Part shown: positions 37,315 to 46,695 of the stretch, one piece after another
Numbering within the stretch: position 1 is the first letter of the stretch
Layout of the letters: every line of letters starts with the position of its first letter
Origin: Alphaproteobacteria bacterium
Lineage (GTDB): Bacteria; Pseudomonadota; Alphaproteobacteria; Rhizobiales; Aestuariivirgaceae
Length of the DNA stretch: 50,148 nucleotides
Reading direction: 5' to 3'
NCBI GenBank assembly: GCA_028868695.1
Contig: JAGWTZ010000018.1
Location: 1-50,148 of the forward strand
Notes under the pieces: model-generated
Told to the model about the DNA's origin: nothing
Database searches by the model: none
The model's input: only the letters and a program-made list of their open reading frames with translations
Made by a program: the position numbers and the translations under genes

Positions 37315-37883
37315 CGCAGCACCCGCTCTACCCGCTTATCTGGCACAAACCACATGACAGCCACGGCAACATAGCAAGCCAGCGCCAACGGCGTGATGAA
37401 GAAGGCCAGAATGATGCCGGCCAGATAAAGCGCCAGCGAAATCTTCTCTTTCCTGCTTGCCCCGACCGCGCGCGCCAGTTCAGACTCGGGACCATTGGCC
37501 CGCACCGCCTTCACCTGCATGATCGACCAGGCCGCCGCGCAGGCCAGCAGGTCAACCCCGTAAACCACGATGGGCCAGGTGGCGAAATGGTTCTCGCCCA
37601 TCCAGGCCGTGGTGAAGGGCATCAGCGAAAGCCAGAACAGCAAATGCAGGTTGGCCCACAACAGCCCGCCCGAAACCTTGTGGACAGCGTGATAGAAATG
37701 GTGGTGGTTCACCCAATAGATGCCAACATTCACAAAGCTCAGCACATAGACAAGAAGCACGGGAACTTGCGGCAAGAGTTCGGAAAGCTCAGGCCCATGC
37801 GGCGCCTTCAATTCCAAAACCATGATGGTGATGATCACGGCGATCACCCCATCCGAAAATGCCTCAAGCCTGCCCTTGCCCAT
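37311..37883 (-). CDS. TMEM175-family potassium channel-like protein (DUF1211)
   Basis: This 190-residue membrane protein begins with RLEAFSDGVIAVIITIMVLE, which holds the RxxxFSD motif and the pore-lining first helix that define TMEM175 channels. Six helices in all are predicted, as in single-repeat bacterial members that form K+-permeable tetramers. AGGGAAAA precedes the ATG at 37883. It is convergent with the second EamA gene and lies downstream of the ndk terminator. With two Kup transporters in the window it adds to a potassium theme. Confidence 0.9.
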   Translation of the reverse strand: MGKGRLEAFSDGVIAVIITIMVLELKAPHGPELSELLPQVPVLLVYVLSFVNVGIYWVNHHHFYHAVHKVSGGLLWANLHLLFWLSLMPFTTAWMGENHFATWPIVVYGVDLLACAAAWSIMQVKAVRANGPESELARAVGASRKEKISLALYLAGIILAFFITPLALACYVAVAVMWFVPDKRVERVLR

Positions 37884-37916
37884 GATGTTTTCCCTGCTCG
37901 CCCAGGCACTATGCCC

Positions 37917-37947
37917 AACAAAAAAGCCCGCGCCAAGCGGCGCGGGC
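37917..37947 (-). terminator. Rho-independent terminator of ndk
   Basis: On the minus strand the perfect 9-pair stem GCCCGCGCC/GGCGCGGGC (37947-37939 with 37934-37926) has a four-base loop and is followed by six Ts. It lies 22 bases after the ndk stop codon. Confidence 0.93.
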
Positions 37948-37969
37948 TTGTTGGTGAAATGTTTGCCCG

Positions 37970-38392
37970 TCAGCCGGCGATCTCAAAACCGGCGAAGTTC
38001 TGGCCGATCTCGATCTTGGCGTTGTCCACCGAGTCCGAGCCATGAACCGAGTTGGCTTCGATCGATTCAGCAAATTCCTTGCGGATGGTGCCGGGCGCGG
38101 CATTGGCCGGGTTGGTGGCGCCCATCACGTCGCGGTATTTGGCAACGGCGTTTTCGCCTTCCAGAACCTGCACCACGATCGGGCCCGAGGTCATGAACGA
38201 AACGAGGTCCTTGAAGAAGGGGCGTTCCTTGTGCACGCCGTAGAAGGCCTCAGCCTGGGCCAGGCCCCAGCGCACGCGCTTTTGCGCCACAATGCGCAGG
38301 CCAGCCTTTTCGATCACGGCGTTGATGGCGCCCGTCAGGTTGCGGCGCGTTGCATCCGGCTTGATGATGGAGAAAGTGCGTTCGATGGCCAT
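37970..38392 (-). CDS. ndk: Nucleoside diphosphate kinase
   Basis: Ndk transfers the terminal phosphate between nucleoside triphosphates and diphosphates. The 140-residue product has the normal length and the phosphorylated His117 in [32 protein letters not shown] forms the family N-terminus. The ATG at 38392 is chosen because it gives that N-terminus; the frame is open to 38452. A strong terminator follows, so it is a single-gene unit. Confidence 0.98.
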   Translation of the reverse strand: MAIERTFSIIKPDATRRNLTGAINAVIEKAGLRIVAQKRVRWGLAQAEAFYGVHKERPFFKDLVSFMTSGPIVVQVLEGENAVAKYRDVMGATNPANAAPGTIRKEFAESIEANSVHGSDSVDNAKIEIGQNFAGFEIAG

Positions 38393-38527
38393 GGTGTCCT
38401 CAATGGTTGAATGGAATGCGCGGCCTATAGCGGGAGGATTGCTGCAGTGCAAGAGTTGGCTGTTTCACCCCCGCGACAGCGACTGCAAACTGGTTTACAT
38501 CGCGGCCCATAGTGAAAGGATTCGCAA

Positions 38528-38785
38528 ATGACTGAACCCGCCGCCAAGCCCGCCCTGCCCGACCGCCTGTGCATTGACCCGCGCAGCCCGCATTTTCATG
38601 AAGAGGTGCTGCAACACGGCATCGGCATCCGCTTCAATGGCGTGGAGAAAACCAATGTCGAGGAATATTGCCTCTCCGAAGGCTGGGTGCGCCTGCCCAC
38701 CGGCGGCAAAAGCAAGGACCGCTTCGGCAACCCGATGACGGTGAAGGTGTCCGGCAAGGTGGAAGTGTATTACGTGGAGGAGTGA
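38528..38785 (+). CDS. DUF3297 family protein
   Basis: This 85-residue soluble protein is highly similar to the DUF3297 family of proteobacteria: IGIRFNGVEKTNVEEYCLSE, EGWVRLP and FGNPMTVKVSGKVEVYYVEE. The family has no known function; some members are mislabelled as glutathione peroxidase. AAGGA lies eight bases before the ATG. It diverges from ndk and converges with the MFS exporter (17-base gap). Confidence 0.9.
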   Translation: MTEPAAKPALPDRLCIDPRSPHFHEEVLQHGIGIRFNGVEKTNVEEYCLSEGWVRLPTGGKSKDRFGNPMTVKVSGKVEVYYVEE

Positions 38786-38802
38786 GGCGGCCTCGCAGGC
38801 CC

Positions 38803-40290
38803 CTATTCCCCCACCACCTCAACCACCTTCACGCTGCCACGCAGCTTCTTTTCCGGCATTTGGTGGAAGGCGGCCAGCGCCACGGCCAGGACAATGGCCG
38901 CCAGCCCGTAAAGCGGGCGGAAGGCGGTGTGAATGTCGCCGCTGGCCACGATGTCTTGCAGCTTGAAGCCCGTCTGCTCTTCCAGCGCCGCCAGGTTGGG
39001 CAGCTGTGAAAACAGCACAGCGCCGAACAGCGCCACGATCAGCGCGCCGCCCAGCGAGCGGAAAAAGCCCATCACCCCCGTGGCCGTGCCCATCTGGTGC
39101 TGCTGCACGGCGTTCTGGATTGAAACCGTGGTGATCGGGAACACCGTGCCAAGGCCGATGCTCAGCCCGCCGATCAGGAATTCCACCACCACAAGGCCGG
39201 GGTTATGCGGCAGCAGGGCAATCAGCCCAAGCCCCGCCACTGAGAACACCAGCCCCACATAGGCCGGCCGCTTATAGTGCGCCGCGCGCGCCATGAACCG
39301 CCCGGCAATGATCGCCCCCACCACGGTGCCGGACATGAAGGGAATGAGGCTGAAGCCCGATTGGCTGGCGCTGAGGCCAAAGTTCAATTCCATGTAGATC
39401 GGCAGATAGGCGGTAAGGCCGATATAGGTGCCCATGATCAGCATGGCCGTGATGGTGCCCATGGCAACAACCGGGTTCTTCAGAATCTCGGAGGGAATGA
39501 AGGGCTCAGGCGCCGTCTGCAGCCGCCACACAAATCCGGCCCAAAGCAGAACCGAAGCGGCAAACAGGCCCAGCACCTCAGGCGATGTCCAGGGATAGTG
39601 GATGCCGCCCCAGCTGAGGCCCAGCATCAGCGCCACCGAGGCCACCGCCATCAGACCCGCGCCCAGAAAATCCAGCTTGTGAGGCCGCTCATGCCGCGGC
39701 AGCTTCTTGAGCAGGTTGTCGGTCATCAGGAAGGCCAGGAGGCCCAGCGGCACATTGATCCAGAAAATCAGCGACCAGTGCAGGTGCTGCGCCATGCTGC
39801 CGCCCAGCAGCGGCCCGGAAATGCTGGCCAGCATGTAAACGCCGGAAATGTAAACCTGATAGCGGGAGCGTTCCTTGGGCGAGACAATGTCGGCAATGAT
39901 CGTCTGGGCCAGCGAGATCAGCCCGCCGCCGCCCAGCCCCTGAAGGGCGCGCGCCACCACCAGCAGCAGCATGTTCGGCGCCACCGCGCAGGCCACCGAG
40001 CCCGCCACGAACACGGCGATGGCAAACAGCAGCGTCTTGCGCCGCCCGGCAATGTCGGAAACCTTGCCATAGAGCGGCGTGACAGATGTGGAAGACAACA
40101 GATAGGCCGTCACCACCCAGGGTAGGTAATCCGGGTTGCCAAGGCTGCGGCCAATGGTGGGCAGCGCCGTCACCACGATGGTCTGACCCAGCGCCGCCAG
40201 CGTCATGGCGACAATCACGCCGGAAATGATGCGCAGCACTTCAGGATGGGAAAGGGGCTTCGGCGCAGCGGCCTCGGTGGGGGCATTCAT
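38803..40290 (-). CDS. MFS drug exporter, DHA2 (14-helix) family
   Basis: This 495-residue transporter has 14 predicted helices and the DHA2 hallmarks: LDQTIV-like motif D1 (LGQTIVVTALPTI), motif A YGKVSDIAGRRKTLL, ARALQGLGGGGL and motif C GPLLGG. Relatives expel dyes, antiseptics or antibiotics by proton antiport. The ATG at 40290 is preferred; an in-frame TTG at 40341 lacks a ribosome site. No regulator adjoins it. Confidence 0.9.
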   Translation of the reverse strand: MNAPTEAAAPKPLSHPEVLRIISGVIVAMTLAALGQTIVVTALPTIGRSLGNPDYLPWVVTAYLLSSTSVTPLYGKVSDIAGRRKTLLFAIAVFVAGSVACAVAPNMLLLVVARALQGLGGGGLISLAQTIIADIVSPKERSRYQVYISGVYMLASISGPLLGGSMAQHLHWSLIFWINVPLGLLAFLMTDNLLKKLPRHERPHKLDFLGAGLMAVASVALMLGLSWGGIHYPWTSPEVLGLFAASVLLWAGFVWRLQTAPEPFIPSEILKNPVVAMGTITAMLIMGTYIGLTAYLPIYMELNFGLSASQSGFSLIPFMSGTVVGAIIAGRFMARAAHYKRPAYVGLVFSVAGLGLIALLPHNPGLVVVEFLIGGLSIGLGTVFPITTVSIQNAVQQHQMGTATGVMGFFRSLGGALIVALFGAVLFSQLPNLAALEEQTGFKLQDIVASGDIHTAFRPLYGLAAIVLAVALAAFHQMPEKKLRGSVKVVEVVGE

Positions 40291-40378
40291 GCCGCCACTG
40301 TTGGGCCGCCTGCCCAAATCTTGCAACACAAGTTTCTGCAAAGAAGGAATGCCCGAATTGCGTGTGAAAGCAGTCTGT

Positions 40379-41356
40379 TCATTGCCGCTCGAAACTCGAA
40401 GGCTGCGGGAAATAGCGGTCCAGAAAGGCAGTCATTTCCGCCACGGCCTGCCGCGCCTCAGGGGCGCCTGCATCGCCCAGCTCGTCATTGATGCAGAAGA
40501 ACTTCGGCCTGAAGGCGGCCACGTCCGCCAGCCGGGGGTGGAACAACTTGGAGTCCGGTGCCATGCCCACGAACACATAGCTGGTGTTGGCCTTGTCATC
40601 GAGCAGCACAGCCTCATGCTTCTCCCCCGCTTCATGCAACATCCAGTGAAAATAGAGCACGCGCAACGCCACATCCCGCGCACCGCGGAACTTGCGCGCC
40701 GCCGTGCGCCGGAACGCATGCGGCCACAGCACTTCAACTTTCGCAATCAGGGAACGCCGGTAAAGCTGCGGCACATGCGCCACCGCCTGCAGCGGCAGGC
40801 GCAGGTTGAACCTCTTCTTTAGCAACCGCTGCGTGTGGGCCAGCGCCCTGTCAGCCACCGTGCCGCGCCAACGCGAATGCGGCATCTGCCATGTTTCAAG
40901 ATAAATGCGCTGGCCGCCGCCCAGCGTGAGGAAATCGCTCACCGCCACTTCCCGCCCGAGGAACAGGTCGTCATTGAAATAGAGAAAGTGTTCCGCAAGA
41001 CCGGGAATGCGGTGCAGCTGCGCTTCGATGGCGTGGGAGTTGAAGCTGGGCAAATGCCGCGCGCTGGCAAAAATCTTTCTGTGGCACACCAGCCGCAACT
41101 TCGGGTGATCAACATTCAGCCAGGCTGGCACTTGCCCATTGGTGACCAGATGCACCTTACGCACCCAGGGCGCAAACAGCTCCAGCGAGCGCAGCGAATA
41201 GCGCAGCTCACCATTGTCGCGGAAGCGCGCTGGCTGTGCATCACCACGGAAGAACCAGCTCAAAGGCCCCGCGCGGCGGCCAGTTGCGCCATTCCCGTCA
41301 ACCCAGGTGTAAACCACATCAATGGCTTCGCCGGAACCCGGCGCTGTCACCATCAT
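40379..41356 (-). CDS. Stealth-family sugar-phosphate transferase
   Basis: This 325-residue protein has the conserved regions of the Stealth family: IDVVYTWVDG (CR1), FRDNGELRYSLRSLELFAPW and VTNGQVPAWL (CR2), SHAIEAQLHRIPGL with FLYFNDDLFLG (CR3 area) and KFFCINDEL near the C-terminus (CR4). Stealth proteins transfer hexose-1-phosphates in capsule or exopolysaccharide synthesis; the eukaryotic relative is GlcNAc-1-phosphotransferase. No other polysaccharide gene is nearby. The ATG at 41356 overlaps the stop codon of the molybdopterin oxidoreductase (ATGA), a surprising partner. Confidence 0.88.
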   Translation of the reverse strand: MMVTAPGSGEAIDVVYTWVDGNGATGRRAGPLSWFFRGDAQPARFRDNGELRYSLRSLELFAPWVRKVHLVTNGQVPAWLNVDHPKLRLVCHRKIFASARHLPSFNSHAIEAQLHRIPGLAEHFLYFNDDLFLGREVAVSDFLTLGGGQRIYLETWQMPHSRWRGTVADRALAHTQRLLKKRFNLRLPLQAVAHVPQLYRRSLIAKVEVLWPHAFRRTAARKFRGARDVALRVLYFHWMLHEAGEKHEAVLLDDKANTSYVFVGMAPDSKLFHPRLADVAAFRPKFFCINDELGDAGAPEARQAVAEMTAFLDRYFPQPSSFERQ

Positions 41357-43458
41357 CCGGCAGTTTTCACCCACACGGCATTGTCGTGATAGGCGCCGCC
41401 GCCGGCGGGTGCGGGCTGGTCTGCGCCAGTGAGGGTGTTGATGCCCCGGCCGCCTTCATGCGCTTCATTGGGCCACAGCCCCTCCGCAATCACCACGCCG
41501 CGGCGCAGCCCATCAAAGGCCTTGGCATGCAGCACCACTTCGCCCCGCCGTGAGCCGACGCGCAGCCGCGCCCCATCGCTTGCCCCCAGCGCCGCAAGAT
41601 CATCCGGGTGCATCAGCAGCGAGGGCCGCACTTCCCGCGCCCGGCTGCCCGGCGTTTCGTTGAAGGTGGAATTGAGAAAGGTGCGCGCCGGAGAAGTGGC
41701 AAGCCGGAACGGATAAGCGGCGTCCGCCTGCTCATGCGCCTCATAATGCCCCGGCCATGCCGGAAGGTTTTCAATGGGACCCAGCACGCCCATCTTCGAC
41801 ATGGCCTTGGCCGCCCCTTTCCAATCGGCGCGGAAATGGAACTTGCCATCGGCATGGCCGAAACCCTTGAGGAAATGCGCGGTGGCGAAATCCGGCTGGA
41901 TGTCGAACCAGTTTTCCTCTTCCAGCTGGTCAAGCCCCTTGCGGCCAGAGCGGCGCAGTATGTCGTCAATCAGCTCGTTTCCGCTGCGCTCGAAGCTCTC
42001 ATGCCTGGCACCCACGCGCCTGGCCAATTCGCGGATCACGAAATCATTGCTGCGCGCCTCGCCCGGCGGCTCGATCAGCTTGCCACCCCACAGGATGTGG
42101 CTGTGCCCACCGCCCTGATAGATGTCATCATGCTCCAGGAACATGGTGGCGGGCAGCAGCACATCGGCATATTTCGCCGTGTCGGTGATGAACTGCTCAT
42201 GCACGCACACAAACAGGTCTTCGCGCGCAAAGCCTTCCTTCACGCGTGTCTGGTCCGGCGCGATGGAAACGGGGTTGGTGTTCTGGATCAGCATGGCGGC
42301 AACCTTCGGCCCGCCGCGCAGGTCTTGCGGGTTTCCGCACAACACCTCGCCCACCCGCGCCTGGTCCATCACCCGCTGGCGGCGGTTGGCGTCCTGCGCC
42401 TCCAGAAGCCTGCGGTTCCATTTGTAGATGCCGGAGTTGGAATGCAGCGCCCCGCCGCCCTCATGCTTCCAGGCCCCGGTGATCGCCGGGATGCAGGAAA
42501 CGGCATGCATGTTGGCCGCGCCATTGCGCCCGCGCGCAAAGCCATAGCCAATGCGGAAGAAGCTGCGCGGCGTCTGCCCGATCAGCTCGGCAAAGGCCAC
42601 GATTTCAGAGGCCGGGCAGCCGCAGATCTCCGCCGCCCATTCCGGCGTCTTCTCGGCCAGGTTGGCCTCCATGCCCTCAGGGTCGTCGGTGTACTGGCGC
42701 AGGTAATCCCAATCGGCATAGCCATCGCGGAATAGCACATGCATCACGCCGCAAGCCAGCGCACCATCGGTGCCGGGCCTGATCAGCAGCTTGATGTCGG
42801 CCTGCTTCATGGTTCCGGTTTCATAGATGTCCACGCAGGCCAGCTTCGCCCCGCGCTCCTTGCGGGCAATGCCCACATGCGTCATCACATTGACTTGCGT
42901 GTTCACGGGGTTGCCGCCCCACACGATGATGAGGTCGCTCTTCTGCATCTCACGCGGGTCCACCCCGGCGATGCGGCCCGTGCCCGCAAAGAAGCCGGGC
43001 CAGGAAAGGGCGATGCACACCGTGCCATACATCGTGGAATAGCCCTTCACATTGGTCAGGCGCTCGATGCCATCGCGCATGAGAAGGCCCATGGTGCCGG
43101 CATAGTAATAGGGCCACACGCTTTCAGCGCCATGCTCGGCCTCGGCCTTCAGGAAGGCGGCGGCGGTCAGGTCCAGCGCCTCATCCCATGAGATGCGCTC
43201 AAACTGCCCTGCCCCCTTGGGGCCCACGCGCTTCATCGGGTGCAGCAGCCGCTCCGGGTGGTGCACCCGCTCGGAATAGCGCGCCACCTTCTCGCAGATC
43301 ACGCCGCGCGTATAGGAATTGTCCTTCGCCCCGCGCACCCGGCCAATCGTGCGCTCATCCAAAAGCTCAACCTCCAGCGCACAGGCCGAGGGGCAATCAT
43401 GCGGGCAAACCGAGCGGCCGGTCTTGATGTTGCGGCCAGAAGGCTGGTGAATGTTCAT
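41353..43458 (-). CDS. Molybdopterin-dependent oxidoreductase (DMSO reductase family)
   Basis: This 701-residue enzyme has an N-terminal 4Fe-4S motif (Cys18, Cys22, Cys26 in CPHDCPSAC, and Cys55 in GVICEKV), the catalytic molybdopterin domain (WPYYYAGTMG, IVWGGNPVNT) and a C-terminal dinucleotide-binding domain (PFRLATSPARTFLNSTF). It has no Tat signal, so it is cytoplasmic. It fits the group of cytoplasmic Mo/W-bis-PGD oxidoreductases related to formate dehydrogenase and polysulfide or thiosulfate reductases, but no electron-transfer subunit gene adjoins it. The ATG at 43458 lacks a clear ribosome site. It overlaps the Stealth gene and diverges from a TauE/SafE gene. Confidence 0.92.
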   Translation of the reverse strand: MNIHQPSGRNIKTGRSVCPHDCPSACALEVELLDERTIGRVRGAKDNSYTRGVICEKVARYSERVHHPERLLHPMKRVGPKGAGQFERISWDEALDLTAAAFLKAEAEHGAESVWPYYYAGTMGLLMRDGIERLTNVKGYSTMYGTVCIALSWPGFFAGTGRIAGVDPREMQKSDLIIVWGGNPVNTQVNVMTHVGIARKERGAKLACVDIYETGTMKQADIKLLIRPGTDGALACGVMHVLFRDGYADWDYLRQYTDDPEGMEANLAEKTPEWAAEICGCPASEIVAFAELIGQTPRSFFRIGYGFARGRNGAANMHAVSCIPAITGAWKHEGGGALHSNSGIYKWNRRLLEAQDANRRQRVMDQARVGEVLCGNPQDLRGGPKVAAMLIQNTNPVSIAPDQTRVKEGFAREDLFVCVHEQFITDTAKYADVLLPATMFLEHDDIYQGGGHSHILWGGKLIEPPGEARSNDFVIRELARRVGARHESFERSGNELIDDILRRSGRKGLDQLEEENWFDIQPDFATAHFLKGFGHADGKFHFRADWKGAAKAMSKMGVLGPIENLPAWPGHYEAHEQADAAYPFRLATSPARTFLNSTFNETPGSRAREVRPSLLMHPDDLAALGASDGARLRVGSRRGEVVLHAKAFDGLRRGVVIAEGLWPNEAHEGGRGINTLTGADQPAPAGGGAYHDNAVWVKTAG

Positions 43459-43544
43459 CGCGGCAAATCACGTCCAAAGGGGGATCGCCCTCATATCACG
43501 GCGCGCCGTGCCCCGCCACCAGCGCCCCCCGCATGGCTGCCGCG

Positions 43545-43574
43545 CCGCAAGATGACAGTCCTTTCATCTTGCGG
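43545..43574. repeat. Perfect 11-base inverted repeat in a divergent promoter region
   Basis: CCGCAAGATGA (43545-43555) and TCATCTTGCGG (43564-43574) form a perfect inverted repeat around an eight-base spacer. It sits between the divergent molybdopterin oxidoreductase and TauE/SafE genes. It may be an operator for a dimeric regulator of both, or an RNA hairpin in the TauE/SafE leader. No T-run follows on either strand. Confidence 0.8.
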
Positions 43575-43629
43575 GTTGCAGCTGGCATGTTAAGGCTTTG
43601 CAAAACCAAGGCCTGCTTTCCCTTCACCC

Positions 43630-44391
43630 ATGTCTCTTTCTTCCTATCTCCTCCTTTTCGCCGGCGGCGTGCTGGGCGGCGTCATCAATGTCATGGCAGG
43701 TGGCGCCGGCTTCATGACCTTCCCGCTGTTCATGGCGGCGGGCCTTTCCGAAATGGAAGCCAACGCCGCCAATTTCGTCGCCCTGCTGCCTGCCAATGCC
43801 GTGGGCACGTTTGTGTTCAAGCGCGAGATTGGCGAAGTGCGCCGCCACCTGATCACGCGCATTGGCCTGGCGCTGCTGGGCGGGGCGCTGGGCTCCTGGC
43901 TTCTTGTCTGGGCGGGCGAGGCTTCGTTCCACAAGGCCATTCCCTGGCTGTTGCTGTTTGCCACCCTCTCCTTCGCCACAGGGCCAACTGTGAAGCGCTA
44001 TCTCGAAACCCACACCAGCTTTGATGCGGCGCGCTGGCTGTGGCTGTCATTCATTTTGGAATTCGTGGTCTATGTCTATGGCGGCTATTTCGGCCTGGGC
44101 ATGGGCATCATCCTTCTGGCCATCCATTCCATCTTCAGCCACATGAGCGTGCATCACGCCAACGCCTTGCGCAACGTCACGATCCTGATGATGACCTTTG
44201 TGAGCATCGCCATCCTCTCCCACTCTGGCCTCATCCGCTGGCTGCCGTCACTGGCCATGATGGCTGGCGCCATGCTGGGCGGCTATGGCATGTCAAAGCT
44301 CGCCCGCCTCGTGCCCGCAGGCACAGTGCGCCTCGGCATCCTGTTCTGGAGTGTGGTGCTGACGGGCTTCGCCTTCTGGCGGTATAGCTAG
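43630..44391 (+). CDS. TauE/SafE (TSUP) family permease
   Basis: This 253-residue membrane protein has about eight helices in two homologous halves. GGVINVMAGGAGFMTFPLF and YGGYFGLGMGIILLA are the repeated TSUP motifs. Members export or import sulfite, sulfonates and other organic anions. The divergent molybdopterin oxidoreductase may share a sulfur-compound theme through the intervening palindrome, but that is speculative. The upstream ribosome site is weak. It ends ten bases before the convergent secreted-protein gene. Confidence 0.9.
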   Translation: MSLSSYLLLFAGGVLGGVINVMAGGAGFMTFPLFMAAGLSEMEANAANFVALLPANAVGTFVFKREIGEVRRHLITRIGLALLGGALGSWLLVWAGEASFHKAIPWLLLFATLSFATGPTVKRYLETHTSFDAARWLWLSFILEFVVYVYGGYFGLGMGIILLAIHSIFSHMSVHHANALRNVTILMMTFVSIAILSHSGLIRWLPSLAMMAGAMLGGYGMSKLARLVPAGTVRLGILFWSVVLTGFAFWRYS

Positions 44392-44401
44392 AAAGCCGCC
44401 C

Positions 44402-44986
44402 TCACTGGGCAAACACCCGCGTGGCGGTGAGGCTGCCATCCGCTGCCTTGGAAGCGGAAACAAACACCTTCATGCCCGGCTTGAGATCGCCCGCCGTGGC
44501 CATCAGAATGGCAATGATTGCCGCCCCCGGCCCAACCACCAGCTCTGATGTTTCTGCACCAAACTGTACCTTGAGGATTTGCCCTTCCGCCGCCGCGACA
44601 ACCTCGGAGACGGAGGCATTGGTCATGGTCTTGGTTGGGTCTTGCATCGGGTGCTGGCCTTCACCAACGCCGCGCAGGGCCGCCGGGAAAATGCGCAATT
44701 CGGTTGAATGCAGCAGGCCGTCATCACCCTTGACGCCAGTGGAGGCAATGTAGTCTCCGGCCTTGATGTCGCTGAGCCTGGCTGGCGCGCTGCGGGTGAT
44801 CACCGCGTCTGGCGCAATGACAACCGAGACCGCATCTCCGGCTTCCGGCGTAAGGGCAAGCGTCTGCCCCTCGATCTTGGCGATCACCGCCCGCATCCGC
44901 ACAGCCTCACCTGCCTGCTGCGCCCGCGCGCCCTGGCCCGCAAAGAGCAGCGCAAAACCCCAGAGCAAAACCCGGCGGTGAACCAT
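44402..44986 (-). CDS. Secreted small protein with beta-rich repeats
   Basis: This 194-residue precursor has a signal peptide (residues 1-23, GARA-QQ). The mature part is built of short beta strands with a repeated theme: IEGQTLALTPEAGDAVSVVI, IKAGDYIASTG, AEGQILKVQFGAETSELVVG and LKPGMKVFVSASKAADGSLTATRV. This resembles DUF5666-type or OB-like periplasmic domains, but I cannot name the family firmly. AAGGAGG precedes the ATG at 44986. It diverges from fumC. Confidence 0.8.
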   Translation of the reverse strand: MVHRRVLLWGFALLFAGQGARAQQAGEAVRMRAVIAKIEGQTLALTPEAGDAVSVVIAPDAVITRSAPARLSDIKAGDYIASTGVKGDDGLLHSTELRIFPAALRGVGEGQHPMQDPTKTMTNASVSEVVAAAEGQILKVQFGAETSELVVGPGAAIIAILMATAGDLKPGMKVFVSASKAADGSLTATRVFAQ

Positions 44987-45049
44987 GGCAGCCTCCTTGG
45001 GGGAATGAGAGGCGGAAATCATGTCTTTCCCATGGCGCGACATGGCGCT

Positions 45050-45079
45050 TTGACCCGCAGCCTTACAGCGTGCTATTGC
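45050..45079 (+). promoter_or_regulatory. Probable fumC promoter
   Basis: TTGACC (45050-45055) and TATTGC (45074-45079) are separated by 18 bases. Transcription would begin about 20 bases before the fumC start. Confidence 0.55.
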
Positions 45080-45104
45080 AGCGCAACAAATGTGAGAGCT
45101 TCCC

Positions 45105-46496
45105 ATGGCAAAATCCACCCGCACCGAAACCGATACCTTTGGCCCCATCGAGGTGGATGCCTCGAAATATTGGGGCGCGCAGGCGCAGCGCTCACTGCAG
45201 AACTTCAGGATCGGCTGGGAGAAGCAGCCAGCATCCGTGGTGCGTGCGCTGGGCATCATCAAGCGCGCCTCGGCCGAGGCCAACATGGCGCTGGGCAAGC
45301 TGGAGCCGAAGCTGGGCGAGGTGATCATCCGCGCCGCGCAGGAAGTGATGGAAGGCAAGCTGAACGAACACTTCCCGCTTGTGGTGTGGCAGACAGGTTC
45401 GGGCACCCAGTCCAACATGAACGCCAATGAGGTGATCTCCAACCGCGCCATCGAAATGATGGGCGGAGAAATGGGCTCGAAGAAGCCCATCCACCCCAAT
45501 GACCATGTGAACATGAGCCAGTCGTCCAACGACACCTACCCCACGGCCATGCACATCGCCTGCGCGGAAGAGATCAGCCACCGCCTGCTGCCCGCGCTGG
45601 CCAAGCTGCGCAACGCGCTGAATGACAAGGCCCATGCCTGGAAAGACATCATCAAGATTGGCCGCACCCACACGCAGGATGCAACACCGGTGACCTTGGG
45701 CCAGGAGTTCTCGGGCTACACCCAGCAGATCGAGAACGGCATCCGCCGCATCGAGATGACGCTGCCGGATTTGATGCAGCTGGCCCAGGGCGGCACCGCT
45801 GTGGGCACGGGCCTCGCCGCACCCGTGGGTTTTGCTGAACTGGTGGCGCAGAAGATCGCCGCCATCACCCACATGAAATTCACCTCCGCCCCCAACAAGT
45901 TCGAGGCGCTGGCCGCCCATGACGCGATGGTGATGACGCATGGCGCCATCACTTCCGTGGCCATGGCCTGTTTCAAGATCGCCAATGACATCCGCTTCCT
46001 GGGGAGCGGCCCGCGCGCCGGCCTTGGCGAGTTGGCGCTGCCGGAGAATGAGCCCGGCTCGTCCATCATGCCCGGCAAGGTGAACCCCACCCAGTCTGAA
46101 GCCCTCACCCAAGTGGCTGTGCAAATCCTCGGCAACAACACCGCGATTGCCTTTGCAGGTTCGCAGGGCCATTTCGAACTCAACGTCTATAACCCGGTGA
46201 TGGCCTATAACTTACTGCAGTCGGTTCAGCTGCTGGCTGATGCTGCTGTCTCGTTCACCGACAACTGCGTGGTGGGCATTGAGCCGCGCCTCGACAACAT
46301 CGCGCAGGGCCTGGCCAATTCGCTGATGCTGGTGACGCCGCTCAAGGAAAAATATGGCTATGACCTTGCCGCCAAGGTGGCCAAGACGGCCCACAAGAAC
46401 GGCACCACCTTGCGCGAAGAAGCCGTGAAGCTGGGCATCCCTGCGGCGGATTTCGACGCCATCGTCGTGCCTGCCAAGATGATTGGCCCGGGCTGA
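45105..46496 (+). CDS. fumC: Class II fumarate hydratase
   Basis: FumC interconverts fumarate and malate in the citric acid cycle without an iron-sulfur cluster. The 463-residue product has the family signature [20 protein letters not shown] with its catalytic serine, [28 protein letters not shown] and [20 protein letters not shown]. The length is normal. It is followed after ten bases by a DUF4169 gene and then an RHH_4 gene, a grouping seen in other alphaproteobacteria. Confidence 0.98.
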   Translation: MAKSTRTETDTFGPIEVDASKYWGAQAQRSLQNFRIGWEKQPASVVRALGIIKRASAEANMALGKLEPKLGEVIIRAAQEVMEGKLNEHFPLVVWQTGSGTQSNMNANEVISNRAIEMMGGEMGSKKPIHPNDHVNMSQSSNDTYPTAMHIACAEEISHRLLPALAKLRNALNDKAHAWKDIIKIGRTHTQDATPVTLGQEFSGYTQQIENGIRRIEMTLPDLMQLAQGGTAVGTGLAAPVGFAELVAQKIAAITHMKFTSAPNKFEALAAHDAMVMTHGAITSVAMACFKIANDIRFLGSGPRAGLGELALPENEPGSSIMPGKVNPTQSEALTQVAVQILGNNTAIAFAGSQGHFELNVYNPVMAYNLLQSVQLLADAAVSFTDNCVVGIEPRLDNIAQGLANSLMLVTPLKEKYGYDLAAKVAKTAHKNGTTLREEAVKLGIPAADFDAIVVPAKMIGPG

Positions 46497-46506
46497 GGCG
46501 GCGCTG

Positions 46507-46695
46507 ATGGGCGAAGTTGTCAACCTCCGCGCCTTCCGCAAGGCCAAGGCCCGCGCCGGGGCCGAACAGCTGGCCGAAGCGCACCGCCAGAAATTCGGCC
46601 GCCGCAAGGAAGACAAGGAACTGATGCAGCAGATTGAGGCGCTGCGCGGCAAGCAGCTTGATGGCCACAAGCGTGAGGATGATGGCGAAGCCTGA
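46507..46695 (+). CDS. DUF4169 family protein
   Basis: This very basic, helical 62-residue protein begins MGEVVNLRAFRKAKAR and ends in KQLDGHKREDDGEA, the pattern of DUF4169. The function is unknown. It lies ten bases after fumC and overlaps the RHH_4 gene by 14 bases, so the three share a transcript. Confidence 0.88.
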   Translation: MGEVVNLRAFRKAKARAGAEQLAEAHRQKFGRRKEDKELMQQIEALRGKQLDGHKREDDGEA

